A DNA stretch of 64,000 nt from Emticicia agri (GCF_004168285.1 NZ_SEWF01000013.1:1-64000), one strand, 5' to 3'; numbered from the stretch's first letter, positions 8,317 through 17,790 are shown. A program made the numbers and translations. The notes: a model not told the origin generated them from the sequence alone.

Positions 8317-9111
8317 ATGAAAATTTCAGTGATTGGTGCAGGGAATGTAGCCTGGCATTTGAGCATTGCTTTTGAAAATCATCATCATCAGGTTTGTGAA
8401 ATCTATAGCCGTCAGCTTTCGAAAGCTAAGGCAATTACTTCTATGTTGTATCAGGCTGAGGCTACAACCAGCCTGGACTTTTCTGAAAGCAAAGCCGAAC
8501 TTTTTATATTGGCAGTTTCTGACGATGCCATTGCTGAAGTTTGTTCAAAATTAGTTTTACCAGAAAATGCTATACTTGCGCATACATCCGGTACCAGGAG
8601 TTTAAATGAATTACAGCAATTGATGGTGTCTTATCATGATCTACCTATCAGATGTGCTGTATTCTACCCATTGATGACTTTCAGCATTCAGAAAAGAATA
8701 CAAATGAAAGAAGTACCATTCTGTATTGAAGCCGATGAAGAAATGGCCGAAAATCAACTGGTAAAATTAGCGCAGGGATTAAGCAAAACTGTTTATCTGA
8801 TAAGTTCACAAGAGAGAAAAGTGTTGCATGTAGCGGCGGTTTTTGCCTGCAACTTTACCAATCATTTATTAGCCTTAGCCAAAGAAATTACCATTGAAGA
8901 AGAGTTAGAGTTTGATTTATTAAAACCTTTAATCAAAGAAACTTTTCAAAAAGCTATGGCTGCCGAACACCCTGCCGATGTGCAGACAGGCCCGGCTGTA
9001 AGAGGGGATAACTCAACAATGAATAATCATCTGATTTACCTAAAAGACCGAACAGACTTATTTGAGATATATGAGATTATGAGCGAGAGTATTCAGCAAT
9101 GGCATGCCTGA
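8317..9111 (+). CDS. Rossmann-like / DUF2520 protein
   Basis: Cytoplasmic NAD(P)-binding protein of 264 aa. The Rossmann motif VIGAGNVAWHL is at residues 5-15, and the all-helical DUF2520 domain covers about residues 130-260 (ending with HLIYLKDRTDLFEIYEIMS). This architecture resembles pyrroline-5-carboxylate reductase and 6-phosphogluconate-dehydrogenase folds, but the reaction of DUF2520 proteins is not established. Convergent with fba, sharing a hairpin terminator. Confidence 0.85.
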   Translation: MKISVIGAGNVAWHLSIAFENHHHQVCEIYSRQLSKAKAITSMLYQAEATTSLDFSESKAELFILAVSDDAIAEVCSKLVLPENAILAHTSGTRSLNELQQLMVSYHDLPIRCAVFYPLMTFSIQKRIQMKEVPFCIEADEEMAENQLVKLAQGLSKTVYLISSQERKVLHVAAVFACNFTNHLLALAKEITIEEELEFDLLKPLIKETFQKAMAAEHPADVQTGPAVRGDNSTMNNHLIYLKDRTDLFEIYEIMSESIQQWHA

Positions 9112-9120
9112 TAAAATAAA

Positions 9121-9150
9121 GAAGCCATCAGAGTTTATACTGATGGCTTC
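9121..9150. terminator. Terminator between DUF2520 gene and fba
   Basis: Perfect 10-bp stem (9121-9130 with 9141-9150) with a 10-base loop. On the minus strand it is followed by a T-rich TTTATTTTAT, so it mainly ends the fba transcript. The plus-strand tail is weaker. Confidence 0.75.
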
Positions 9151-9174
9151 CCTATAATTCTTATTGAACAGTTC

Positions 9175-10257
9175 TTAATAAAGACCTTCGCAACGGTTGA
9201 TACAATCTAAATCTTCAAAGGCAACTTTCAAACGGCTAATCATGCTTTCTTCACCTTTACGTAACCATACACGTGGATCGTAGTATTTTTTGTTTGGTGA
9301 GTCAGCACCTTCAGGGTTTCCTAATTGGCCTTGTAAGTATCCTTCTTTATCTTTATAGTATTTCAGGATACCTTCCCAGGTTGCCCATTGTACGTCTGTA
9401 TCAATATTCATTTTTACAGCGCCATATTTAATGGCTTCTCTGATTTCTTCACGAGAAGAACCTGAACCACCGTGGAATACAAAGTTTACCGGCAACTCGC
9501 CTGTTCCGAAATGTTGTTGGATATAATCCTGAGAATTTTTCAGAATGATTGGCTGTAACTTTACGTTACCCGGTTTATAAACACCGTGTACGTTACCAAA
9601 CGCAGCCGCAATGGTAAAGTTCGGAGAAATTTTCAATAGCTCTTCGTAAGCAAAAGCTACTTCTGAGGGTTGCGTATATAGTTTTGAACTATCTACGTCT
9701 GAATTATCAACCCCATCTTCTTCACCACCTGTTACACCTAATTCAATTTCGAGTGTCATGCCTATTTTAGCCATTCTCTCAAAATATTTTGCACAGATTT
9801 CAATATTCTCTTCGATAGGCTCTTCTGATAGGTCGAGCATGTGTGAACTGAATAATGGTTTGCCATGTTGCGCAAAATATTTTTCACCTGCATCTAATAA
9901 ACCGTCAATCCAGGGTAATAATTTTTTTGCACAGTGATCGGTATGTAAAACTACCGGAATGCCATACATTTCGGCAATCTGGTGTACGTGTATTGCTCCA
10001 GAAATGGCTCCCGCAATTGATGCTTCCTGATTTTTGTTTGGTAAAGATTTACCTGCATAAAAAGAGGCACCACCGTTTGAGAATTGTATAATCACTGGTG
10101 AGTTAACAGCTTTAGCGGCTTCCATTACACCATTTACTGAATTAGTTCCTACAACATTAACAGCGGGTAGGGCATAATCATTTTCGTTAGCGTGACGTAA
10201 CAAAGCAGCAAGTGCTTCACCTGTAACTACGCCCGGCTTAATCAAAGATTGACTCAT
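9175..10257 (-). CDS. fba: Class II fructose-bisphosphate aldolase
   Basis: Zinc-dependent aldolase splitting fructose-1,6-bisphosphate into DHAP and glyceraldehyde-3-phosphate in glycolysis and gluconeogenesis; cytoplasmic. Length 360 aa, as for class IIA (E. coli FbaA-like) enzymes. HTDHC at residues 105-109 holds catalytic Asp107 and zinc ligand His108. ELGVTGGEEDG, AFGNVHGVYKPGNVKL (zinc His) and FHGGSGS plus NIDTDVQWATW (phosphate binding) follow in the expected order. No partner genes of glycolysis are adjacent. Confidence 0.97.
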   Translation of the reverse strand: MSQSLIKPGVVTGEALAALLRHANENDYALPAVNVVGTNSVNGVMEAAKAVNSPVIIQFSNGGASFYAGKSLPNKNQEASIAGAISGAIHVHQIAEMYGIPVVLHTDHCAKKLLPWIDGLLDAGEKYFAQHGKPLFSSHMLDLSEEPIEENIEICAKYFERMAKIGMTLEIELGVTGGEEDGVDNSDVDSSKLYTQPSEVAFAYEELLKISPNFTIAAAFGNVHGVYKPGNVKLQPIILKNSQDYIQQHFGTGELPVNFVFHGGSGSSREEIREAIKYGAVKMNIDTDVQWATWEGILKYYKDKEGYLQGQLGNPEGADSPNKKYYDPRVWLRKGEESMISRLKVAFEDLDCINRCEGLY

Positions 10258-10435
10258 GGTAAGTATTTTGAATTTTAAAAAGAAAAAATATTGTTATAAC
10301 TGTCAATGAAGTCTGATAATGAATTTTTATGCAAATTAGCTATTTTTGAAGATATTGATATAGAAAGTGCTGAAAATTTGCACCAACGTATATAGTTTTA
10401 ATCTATTCTGATAATACTGTTACTATAACCTATTC

Positions 10436-11362
10436 TTACTTTTTCTCATACAAAGCCTTAATGTCTGCCGGCATTTCTACTTCCTTTAAGGTTGTTTTCT
10501 TGTTATCTGTTATTCTCCAACGATGTATCCACGGGAAACCTCCTTTAGTGACTACCGTATCTTTGTGTTTATACACTTCATCCTGTAGGGCTTCATCTAA
10601 ACTGATAAAACTGAATCCTTTATCTGTCATTACTTTACATAGCTCATCAAAATAGTCAGCATTGAGAGCATTGGCATGGCACAGAAAAATATGCTTGATA
10701 GGTCGGCCTATTATTTCCTGTGTTAATTTCAGATAATAGTCAAAATAATCACTATTGTGCTTGAGGTACTTTTCTGCAATGGTTTTCATTAAGTCTTTGT
10801 TACCTGCCCTCATGGCATCCATATACACTTTATTAAAATACCAGTCGTCAGCTTCTATTGTTACAGGTGCGTTGATATAATTTTGTTCGGCCAGTATTTT
10901 TTCAAAGCCGAATTTTTTCAGACTATCCGGCCCTGTATGTAAAAATGGGTAGCGGAAATATTTTTTAGTTTCTCTATATTTTGCGTTGAGTTCTGAAGTG
11001 ATTACTTCTCCTTTCAATAACTCAGTTTTAAAATCTTCAAGGCTTGTGGTATTGAGGGAAGGGTGGGAGAAGGTATGATTTCCTAACTGATTACCATTGA
11101 ATAGCCATCTTTCTAACATAGCCACTCTATTATCAATTTCTCCGAGTCTTACTACCGACTTTTCGTTGACAAAACCTACCGCCCGTATATTGTTTTTCTT
11201 GATTTTAGCTAATAATTTATCTGTTGACTCCTCTGCATGTTTGAGAGAGAGTTCCTGAACAAAAGGCAGGTCGTCTATTGTAATGGCTATCTGATTTTGC
11301 GCATTCGCATTTAATACCAAGAAAAAAGCGAAATTTAAAGTAGTAATTTTTAGTTTTCTCAT
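10436..11362 (-). CDS. Polysaccharide deacetylase (NodB domain)
   Basis: Exported carbohydrate esterase 4 / NodB-homology protein of about 309 aa, expected to remove acetyl groups from a cell-wall or exopolysaccharide sugar. A signal peptide ends near ANAQ (residue 22). Motif 1 TIDD is at 28-31 (catalytic base and metal Asp) and motif 2 is GNHTFSHPS (metal His residues). I prefer the start at 11362 (MRKLKI); a few upstream codons would overlap the terminator of the previous gene. It may belong functionally with the SGNH esterase just upstream, but a terminator separates them. Confidence 0.88.
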   Translation of the reverse strand: MRKLKITTLNFAFFLVLNANAQNQIAITIDDLPFVQELSLKHAEESTDKLLAKIKKNNIRAVGFVNEKSVVRLGEIDNRVAMLERWLFNGNQLGNHTFSHPSLNTTSLEDFKTELLKGEVITSELNAKYRETKKYFRYPFLHTGPDSLKKFGFEKILAEQNYINAPVTIEADDWYFNKVYMDAMRAGNKDLMKTIAEKYLKHNSDYFDYYLKLTQEIIGRPIKHIFLCHANALNADYFDELCKVMTDKGFSFISLDEALQDEVYKHKDTVVTKGGFPWIHRWRITDNKKTTLKEVEMPADIKALYEKK

Positions 11363-11366
11363 CATA

Positions 11367-11393
11367 AAAAGAGCCACCGTTAACTCAGTGGCT
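11367..11393 (-). terminator. Terminator of the SGNH hydrolase gene
   Basis: On the minus strand, a 7-bp stem (AGCCACT with GGTGGCT, one G-U pair) is followed by CTTTTT. It sits 12 bases after the esterase stop codon. Confidence 0.75.
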
Positions 11394-11404
11394 AGTCAAT
11401 TTTG

Positions 11405-12079
11405 TTATTTTACAATTGCTTTTAATATAAAGTCAGCTACCATCTGATTCCCTGTCTCATTCAGGTGAACACGGTCGGTTGTTAAGATGCCTGACTCTTT
11501 ATTCTGCGGGTTATTTTTTACATTGTAAGCCACAAATTCTTTTCTTAAATCAACCAATGGACAATCAAATTTTGAGGCAATACCTCTGATAAGATTTGAG
11601 TAGTGATTTAAGTCACCATCTTGTGAGTTGCTATTGTCGTTGCGTTCTCCAATAACTGCTGGCGTACAGCAGATTACCTTTATGCCTTTTGATTGTAGTT
11701 TCTTAATGATAGCCGTGTAGAAACCTACAAACTTATCAGCATCTGTACCTGTTCCATGACTTGACTTATGCCACACGTCATTTACTCCGATATAGATTAC
11801 TACTACATCAGGGTTCTGATTCAGCACATCGTCTTCCATACGTAGGAATAAATCATAAACTTTATTTCCACCGATACCTGCACCAATCAATTGATATTTT
11901 TCTTTGATGCCTTGTTTTTCGAGTGTTTCCTTCATTTTAGTGATATAGCCTGTAGGGCCAACACCTGCCTGTGTGATAGAATCACCAAATAAAATAACTT
12001 TGGTTGGTTTGTCTTGGGTTAGAGAGAACATAAGGACAGAAAGCAAAATAAGGGTAAGCGTTTTCAGGGTGTTTTTCAT
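11405..12079 (-). CDS. SGNH/GDSL-type esterase
   Basis: Exported SGNH hydrolase of 224 aa that should hydrolyse an ester, perhaps an acetyl ester on a polysaccharide. Start 12079 gives a signal peptide (MKNTLKTLTLILLSVLMF). Block I is FGDSIT (catalytic Ser34), block II contains GIGGNKV, block III is YIGVNDVWH (Asn of the oxyanion hole), and block V is DRVHLNETG with Asp202 and His205. All four SGNH residues are present. It is followed by its own terminator and then the NodB deacetylase on the same strand. Confidence 0.9.
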   Translation of the reverse strand: MKNTLKTLTLILLSVLMFSLTQDKPTKVILFGDSITQAGVGPTGYITKMKETLEKQGIKEKYQLIGAGIGGNKVYDLFLRMEDDVLNQNPDVVVIYIGVNDVWHKSSHGTGTDADKFVGFYTAIIKKLQSKGIKVICCTPAVIGERNDNSNSQDGDLNHYSNLIRGIASKFDCPLVDLRKEFVAYNVKNNPQNKESGILTTDRVHLNETGNQMVADFILKAIVK

Positions 12080-12257
12080 GTATTTTAAGGTTGAATTGGT
12101 TGAAATAAAACAGTCGTTTAAAATTAGTTTTTTTGGTTGTATTGTCAAAATAACATAGGGTAGAGGAGATATTTTTTAATTTGTCAGCAAAAAATCAGAC
12201 ATCAAAAAAATAAAATCCTATTTTTGGGTTTGATATATTTCATCTATAGACTTTTGT

Positions 12258-12542
12258 ATGCTAACAGTCATTGCTAAAATTTTAGTTAAAGCAGATAAGG
12301 TAGAAGAAGCCAAGAGTGGTTTATTGGATTTAATCGCACCTACCTTAAAAGAACACGGTTGTATAGATTATGTTTTGCACCAAAGCAACGACAATCCTCA
12401 ACTGTTTTTCTTCTATGAAAACTGGACAGATAGAGAAAGTTTAGAGAACCATCTGGCTAATGAACACGTAGCAGCCTTTTCGGCAAAAGCTGAAGATTTG
12501 TTAGCAGAACCTGCGGAATTGTTTTTTCTTTCGAAAGTTTAA
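12258..12542 (+). CDS. Antibiotic biosynthesis monooxygenase-domain protein
   Basis: Small ABM-fold (dimeric alpha-beta barrel) protein of 94 aa, similar to YgiN-type putative quinol monooxygenases. The conserved layout is visible: an N-terminal beta strand LTVIAKILVKADKVEEAKSGL, then HGCIDYVLHQSNDNPQLFFFYENWTD and an H-containing helix LENHLANEHVAAF. It is expected to be cytoplasmic and dimeric. Substrate unknown; quinol oxidation or a stress role would be inference. It stands alone between a minus-strand esterase and a minus-strand radical SAM gene. Confidence 0.87.
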   Translation: MLTVIAKILVKADKVEEAKSGLLDLIAPTLKEHGCIDYVLHQSNDNPQLFFFYENWTDRESLENHLANEHVAAFSAKAEDLLAEPAELFFLSKV

Positions 12543-12548
12543 TGCTTT

Positions 12549-13526
12549 TTATATCAACTGCTTCCAGGTACTCTTTATATAATTGTATTTAAGTGTACTT
12601 GGTAGTGCTTTCCAGAAGTATTTGTTGATTTCTACAGCAAAAGAAGGTTGCATGTAGCAATTAATTACACAACCTTCGCATTCTTTGAGTTTTCCTTCCA
12701 AGGCTACTATTTTCTGTACTTCGGCTGATTGGTATAAATTGTAAAGATTATTGTTGATAGTAAAGCTCTTGGTACCTAAATGATAGCATGGGAGTACCAA
12801 TTTGTTTTCAGGAGAGATAACTAAAGTGGTAGAAGCAGCTTTGCAAACGGGGTTATCCACATGGTTTCCACCATTCTGTCTAAGGCTGATGAAGGCTTCG
12901 TTCAGATAAACATTCTTTTGTTTACCCCACCATAGTAACTGATTAAGCGATTGTTCAGAAAGACTTCCGCCTGTTTGTACACTATTATAGTCGAATACAG
13001 GATTGAGTATCAAAACGAGGCCATTGGGTTGCGTAATTTCTTTCCACACCCGTTCTACCTTATCCACATTTTGTTCAAAAACTGTGAATAACACATCCGG
13101 TCTTTCACCTAATTTTCTGGCAATGGCTATTGATTCCATCACCTTATCAAAGCATTTTACCCCCCGTGAAAGGTTATGTTCTTCTTCATCAGGTGAATCT
13201 AAAGAGAAATGAAGCATATCCACTTTGTCTTTCAGTCGCTCGGCATATTTGGGGTAGAGTAAACAATTAGTCGTAACTGTGGTTATCATACCTGCCTTTT
13301 TTGCTTCAGCCAGTAGTATATCTAATTCACGATGCAGGAGAGGTTCGCCTCCGGTAAAGTCAATAACCTTTACCCCTAATTTTTTCAGGTCTCTGAGGTT
13401 TTCTCTGAAATTCTGGAGGGTAATATAAGGTGAGGGTTTCTCCCATATATCACAAAAACTACACGTAGCATTGCAGCGATACGTAACATAGTAATTGCAT
13501 AATACAGGATGCTTGATAAGTCTCAT
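12549..13526 (-). CDS. Radical SAM protein with C-terminal Cys cluster
   Basis: Radical SAM enzyme of 325 aa. The 4Fe-4S/SAM motif is CNATCSFC (Cys18, Cys22, Cys25), followed by DFTGGEPLL, the SAM-binding GGE motif. The C-terminal part has extra cysteines (CKAASTTLVI, PCYHLG, CEGCVINC) arranged like a SPASM/Twitch auxiliary cluster domain. The layout resembles HpnH- and MoaA-like proteins of broad function, so the reaction is not predictable. Two perfect DnaA-box 9-mers (12853-12861 and 13060-13068) fall inside this gene. It starts 55 bp after accD. Confidence 0.87.
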   Translation of the reverse strand: MRLIKHPVLCNYYVTYRCNATCSFCDIWEKPSPYITLQNFRENLRDLKKLGVKVIDFTGGEPLLHRELDILLAEAKKAGMITTVTTNCLLYPKYAERLKDKVDMLHFSLDSPDEEEHNLSRGVKCFDKVMESIAIARKLGERPDVLFTVFEQNVDKVERVWKEITQPNGLVLILNPVFDYNSVQTGGSLSEQSLNQLLWWGKQKNVYLNEAFISLRQNGGNHVDNPVCKAASTTLVISPENKLVLPCYHLGTKSFTINNNLYNLYQSAEVQKIVALEGKLKECEGCVINCYMQPSFAVEINKYFWKALPSTLKYNYIKSTWKQLI

Positions 13527-13581
13527 ACTTGCTTTATTGGTGATTGATAAGTATGATTTACCCTACTGCTGCTGATAGAAA

Positions 13582-14424
13582 TTAAGCCAGCATTTTTAAA
13601 AGACTTGCTAATTTATCTTTTAAATCCTTTCTATCGACAATGAAATCAAGGAAGCCATGCTCTAAGATAAACTCTGCTGTCTGAAAACCTTTTGGCAATT
13701 CTTTACCGATGGTTTCTTTAATGACACGCGGCCCTGCAAATCCGATTAATGCCTGTGGTTCAGAGATATTAAAATCGCCTAACATAGCATAAGAAGCGGT
13801 TACACCTCCGGTTGTAGGGTCAGTCAATAATGATACATAAGGAATACCTGCTTCGGCTAATTGTGCTAATCGGGCAGAAGTTTTTGCCATCTGCATCAAT
13901 GAAAAACCTGCTTCCATCATTCTGGCACCTCCCGAACGTGAAATCATCAGGAAAGGAACTTTGTTTTTCAGGGCATATTCTATGGCTCTCGCTATTTTTT
14001 CTCCTACTACCGAACCCATAGACCCACCTATAAAACCAAAATCCATACAGGTAATTACAATATTAATATCTGACATTTTTCCGTATGCCGACCGGGCAGC
14101 ATCTTTTAAACCTGATTTTTTCTCGGTAGAACGTATTCTATCCGGATATGGTTTTGTATCGACAAAATGCAAGGGGTCGCCCGAACGCAGATTAGCGTCT
14201 AATTCAGTAAATTTTCCTTCATCGAATAATATAGTAAAATAGGCTTCAGAGCCGATTTTTTCGTGGTAGTTACAATGAATACATGTATAAGCATTATTTT
14301 TATGCTCACGCGTATGCATTGCTTTTTTACAGTTCGGACATTGATACCATAAACCATCTGGAGCTTCACGCTTCATTTCGGTTGGTGTCTGAATTCCTTT
14401 GACAGTGCGCTTAAACCAAGACAT
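13582..14424 (-). CDS. accD: Acetyl-CoA carboxylase carboxyltransferase beta AccD
   Basis: Beta subunit of the carboxyltransferase that moves CO2 from carboxybiotin to acetyl-CoA, making malonyl-CoA for fatty-acid synthesis. Length 280 aa. The N-terminal zinc ribbon uses Cys29, Cys32, Cys48 and Cys51. The crotonase-like core includes [12 protein letters not shown] and [17 protein letters not shown], with [13 protein letters not shown] near the end. accA is not in the window, which is usual where accA and accD are unlinked. Confidence 0.97.
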   Translation of the reverse strand: MSWFKRTVKGIQTPTEMKREAPDGLWYQCPNCKKAMHTREHKNNAYTCIHCNYHEKIGSEAYFTILFDEGKFTELDANLRSGDPLHFVDTKPYPDRIRSTEKKSGLKDAARSAYGKMSDINIVITCMDFGFIGGSMGSVVGEKIARAIEYALKNKVPFLMISRSGGARMMEAGFSLMQMAKTSARLAQLAEAGIPYVSLLTDPTTGGVTASYAMLGDFNISEPQALIGFAGPRVIKETIGKELPKGFQTAEFILEHGFLDFIVDRKDLKDKLASLLKMLA

Positions 14425-14525
14425 ATCAGAAAAAAATCATTTTGAGGGGTCAAAGGTAAATATCTTACGGTCTGATTGACAAGTTTTTTCTTAATTTTTT
14501 ACAAATCTGATGCTAACCCGATAAA

Positions 14526-14555
14526 AAAAGCTGAGATTTGTTTATCTCAGCTTTT
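14526..14555. terminator. Terminator of the metallopeptidase gene
   Basis: Perfect 11-bp stem (14526-14536 with 14545-14555) with an 8-base loop. On the minus strand it ends in seven Ts. It lies 11 bases after the metallopeptidase stop codon. Confidence 0.85.
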
Positions 14556-14565
14556 CAGATTTGTT

Positions 14566-15840
14566 TTAAAACGTATTGATAATTCGTCCACTGGCATCCC
14601 GATAAGTCTTTCTTTCTATGTCATTATCGAAATACGTTTCTTCTTTTCGTCCATCCGGGTACAATCGTAGGGCCCTTCCAGTTTTCTTATTATTTTCTAC
14701 TTTTACAACCAGGCGCATATTATTATTGTAAATAAAATAACCTCTTTCATCGTTCATCATTCCATTTCTATACCTACCCACATACTTATCACCATTTTTG
14801 AAATAGTATGTTCCATTACCCTGATACTTGCCATTCTCAAAATTACCTACGTATTTTTTCTCCCCATCAGCATAATATTCAACTCCTCTGCCGTCACGTT
14901 TACCATTTTTCCACTCACCTTCATATCTTTCCTGTGTTCTTGTATTAATCATTTTTCCGAAACCATTTCCACAATCTCCTTCAAGACAAGCCGGATTACG
15001 TGAACTTACAGCAGAGTTATCCACAGTATTCGGGTCTATTCTGCCAACTTCAGGTGCTCCACTCATATTCCCATCGGTTCTTCTGATAGGATCAATAGGA
15101 TTATTCACATTTTTATCCACATTATCCACAATCACTGGTCTTGTTTCAGGTCTTTGTTGTGGTTGTGGTGGATATTGTACCTCAGGTAATTGTTTAGTTG
15201 GCGTTGAAGTAATCACACTTCCGTCGTTTTTCTTCACATTCGGGTATAACTCCTGCGCATTTCTGTATCCTTTCTCAATAGATGCTAAACGTCTGGTTCT
15301 TGGTGGGTGGGTACCTCCATCATAATCTGAAGTCAGTTTACTGATAGCAGCTTGTGCTTCTTTTAATGAGGCTCCCATCTGATACATCACAAATCCTGAA
15401 AATTCATCTGCTTCCAGTTCTTTTTGCGGGTCACTACCCCCTTCAATAATGGTATGTCCTTGTAAATGATGTCCTATTTCGTGGGCAAGTATGCTTAGTG
15501 CACCCCAGTCTGTTTTAGAAATATTATTGGCTTTTTGCATAAATGCTCCATCATATACAATTAAACGGGTTTGTCCGTTTACTGCGGCAAAGCAGTTATC
15601 TGTATTAGGGCATTCCATCACATAAAAATTCCTTTTTAATCCACTTCTGCGTACTATCTCATCTACTGCTTTCTCTGCTACTTCTTTAGAGCGAAAACTC
15701 ACCATGTTACAGATAGCCTTTTCGTTGATACGCTGACCATAGTAATTATAGCCAAAAGTTCTTGTTTGTTCAGATTGAGCATTTGCCACATAGGTCAATG
15801 TGCATAACATTGTGGACAATGTGAATAACCTACCTTTCAT
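14566..15840 (-). CDS. Exported zinc metallopeptidase with MORN repeats
   Basis: Secreted protein of 424 aa. A signal peptide ends near YVANAQ (residue 22). The zinc motif HEIGHH is at residues 120-125, with the downstream third-ligand region ELEADEF near 141-147, an M48-like arrangement. A low-complexity Asn/Asp/Pro linker spans about 200-290. The C-terminal third has MORN repeats (YEGEWKNGKRDGRGVEYY, YVGNFENGKYQGNGTYYF, YVGRYRNGM) that may bind cell wall or membrane. The metallopeptidase-MORN combination is uncommon. The linker codons for Val-Asp-Asn contain three perfect DnaA-box 9-mers. Substrate unknown; cell-wall or secreted-protein processing is possible. Confidence 0.83.
   Translation of the reverse strand: MKGRLFTLSTMLCTLTYVANAQSEQTRTFGYNYYGQRINEKAICNMVSFRSKEVAEKAVDEIVRRSGLKRNFYVMECPNTDNCFAAVNGQTRLIVYDGAFMQKANNISKTDWGALSILAHEIGHHLQGHTIIEGGSDPQKELEADEFSGFVMYQMGASLKEAQAAISKLTSDYDGGTHPPRTRRLASIEKGYRNAQELYPNVKKNDGSVITSTPTKQLPEVQYPPQPQQRPETRPVIVDNVDKNVNNPIDPIRRTDGNMSGAPEVGRIDPNTVDNSAVSSRNPACLEGDCGNGFGKMINTRTQERYEGEWKNGKRDGRGVEYYADGEKKYVGNFENGKYQGNGTYYFKNGDKYVGRYRNGMMNDERGYFIYNNNMRLVVKVENNKKTGRALRLYPDGRKEETYFDNDIERKTYRDASGRIINTF
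15101..15130 (+). promoter_or_regulatory. Three tandem DnaA boxes inside a coding linker
   Basis: TTATTCACA at 15101-15109 (one mismatch) is followed by two perfect, directly abutting TTATCCACA copies at 15113-15121 and 15122-15130. Another perfect copy is at 15017-15025. All lie within the low-complexity linker of the metallopeptidase gene, encoding Val-Asp-Asn/Lys residues. Confidence 0.55.
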
Positions 15841-15931
15841 GGTTTGATTTTTTGTTTAGCTTATATAGAAGAATAACGAGGAAAGTTCTTTTCAATAGGT
15901 ATGTTGAGGTTGACTTAACAATACTTTAACA

Positions 15932-15967
15932 AATAAGTCTCATAAGCCGGTGGTTATGAGACTTATT
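15932..15967 (-). terminator. Hairpin after the TPR gene
   Basis: Perfect 14-bp inverted repeat (15932-15945 with 15954-15967) with an 8-base loop, 24 bases after the TPR gene stop codon. The T-tail is weak (ATTTGTT), so termination efficiency is uncertain. Confidence 0.65.
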
Positions 15968-15990
15968 CACAGTATTAATGTGGAAAACCC

Positions 15991-17790
15991 TTAATTTATT
16001 GTATCGCCACGTAGATTTCTGAATCTTTTTCTGGCGTCGGCACTGTAGATGCTTCCAGGGAAATTCTGCAGGATTTGTCGGTACAAATCCATTGCTTTAT
16101 CTTTCTGGCCTAATTTCTCCTGATATATCTTTGCTTCGAGGTATAAAGCATCATCGGCCAGTATATCAAAGTTATAGTTTTTGCGTAATGCCTCTAAATC
16201 GTCTAAAGCCTTGTTAGGCTGGTTAATCTTAACATAGGTATTGGCACGTAACCAGAGGATTTCATCCGCTAAACTATGACTTTTGTATTTCTGGAAAGCA
16301 CTTTCCAGCGCAGCTATTGCTTCCTGGTTTTTATTCTGAAATAGTAATAAATCAATACTGGCATACTCGCGCATAGCGGCTTCAGATGTATCCAGGCCAA
16401 TGTTATCCTGAATGAGTAAACTTAGTTGCATGGCATCGTTGGCTATTTCACGGGTAGTAGCCTTTTTCAGAATATCCAGTACTTCTTTCGATAAGTCGAA
16501 ATCACCGTTGTAGTAATGAAGCTTTGCATTTTTCAGTTTAGCTTCTTGTCCGAGCATGTCTTCTTTCTGAGACTTTTCCACTTGCGAATACAATAGGGTT
16601 GCCTCCCATGGCTCGTTTCTCAGAATATAAATATCTCCTAAATCAAGTTTACATTTATCTCTGAAATTGCCATCTCCTCCGGCAATACTGATGGCTTTTT
16701 CAAGCACGGCAATGGCTGTATCTCTTTCGTTCAGATAAAAAGCATAGAGCTGTGCTGTATTGCGCATAGCTTCCATTGTTTTCTGATTCTGACCTAAATC
16801 TATGAAGAGGTTCTGGTAGTCTTTGATAAGCGTTCTGATAGAGGCTAAATCAACGGGATATGTGGTCTTAATGACTTCTTCTTTGCAGAAGATGGCATTA
16901 CGCCTGGCATAAGGGTAATACTGGCCTTGTGGATACTCTTTCATCACATATTCATACATCTGAATAGCGTTCTTGTAATCCTTATTCACCAGTGCAGTTT
17001 GCGCCAATTCAAAAACCCGTTGTCCTTCCAGTTTATATCTTCTGTCTAAAGCCCGGGTTTGCACAAAAGCCTTGTAAAACTCTTTCTGCTGAATCAAATG
17101 CCAGATAAGTATATCAGCATAGTATTGCTCGTTCGGAAACTTCTGTACCTTGCTGTAAAGCGTCTTTTCGAGCATATCTATTTCAGCATCGGTTTTCAGA
17201 TTATCCTGAAATGTTGCTTTTACGTAATCTGTGTTCCCTTCGGTCAGTCCATACTTCAGCATTTCATCAATCATCGGTTCTTTCTGGCCGTTATACAGAT
17301 AAGCCCGAGCAAAGAAGATGGCGTATTTATTATCGTCTTTGGCATTCTCTCTGCCTTTTTTCAATAACTGAATCACCTGCTCTGTTTTACTATTCCGATA
17401 CAGAAAATCCTGCATTTCATAAAGTGTCCCATCCGATTTTGCTGCAAGGTCAATCACATTGTTGAATTCTTTCTGAGCTTCGTCAACTTTTCCGGTCATT
17501 TCCAACAATAGTGCATAGTCTGCCTTATAAGTAATGATATTATCATTGGCTTTGATTTCACGTTTCAGAAATTTTTCGGCCTCGTCCCAGTTCTTTAATT
17601 TATAAAGCGTTTGCAGGTAATTAGTATGCACCAGCCTGACCGTATTTTTATCTTTCGACAACTTCACATAAATCTCTCTGGCTTTTTCATATTCTCCTTG
17701 TTTAAAATATTCATTGGCCAATTCAAGGTCTTGCGCCTTTAGACTTACTCCGATGAAAGTCATCACCACAAGTAATAGATACCTCTTCAT
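15991..17790 (-). CDS. Exported TPR-repeat protein
   Basis: Periplasmic tetratricopeptide protein of 599 aa. A signal peptide (MKRYLLLVVMTFIGVSLKAQ) precedes TPR motifs across the full length, such as LANEYFKQGEYEKAREIYVKL at residues 25-45 and a C-terminal AKIYQEKLGQKDKAMDLYRQIL block with NFPGSIYSADARKRF, typical of YbgF/Tol-Pal-like arrays. It probably acts as an envelope scaffold; partners are unknown. It lies immediately downstream of the DnaA-box-rich gene-free region, and transcription runs away from that region. Confidence 0.85.
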   Translation of the reverse strand: MKRYLLLVVMTFIGVSLKAQDLELANEYFKQGEYEKAREIYVKLSKDKNTVRLVHTNYLQTLYKLKNWDEAEKFLKREIKANDNIITYKADYALLLEMTGKVDEAQKEFNNVIDLAAKSDGTLYEMQDFLYRNSKTEQVIQLLKKGRENAKDDNKYAIFFARAYLYNGQKEPMIDEMLKYGLTEGNTDYVKATFQDNLKTDAEIDMLEKTLYSKVQKFPNEQYYADILIWHLIQQKEFYKAFVQTRALDRRYKLEGQRVFELAQTALVNKDYKNAIQMYEYVMKEYPQGQYYPYARRNAIFCKEEVIKTTYPVDLASIRTLIKDYQNLFIDLGQNQKTMEAMRNTAQLYAFYLNERDTAIAVLEKAISIAGGDGNFRDKCKLDLGDIYILRNEPWEATLLYSQVEKSQKEDMLGQEAKLKNAKLHYYNGDFDLSKEVLDILKKATTREIANDAMQLSLLIQDNIGLDTSEAAMREYASIDLLLFQNKNQEAIAALESAFQKYKSHSLADEILWLRANTYVKINQPNKALDDLEALRKNYNFDILADDALYLEAKIYQEKLGQKDKAMDLYRQILQNFPGSIYSADARKRFRNLRGDTIN

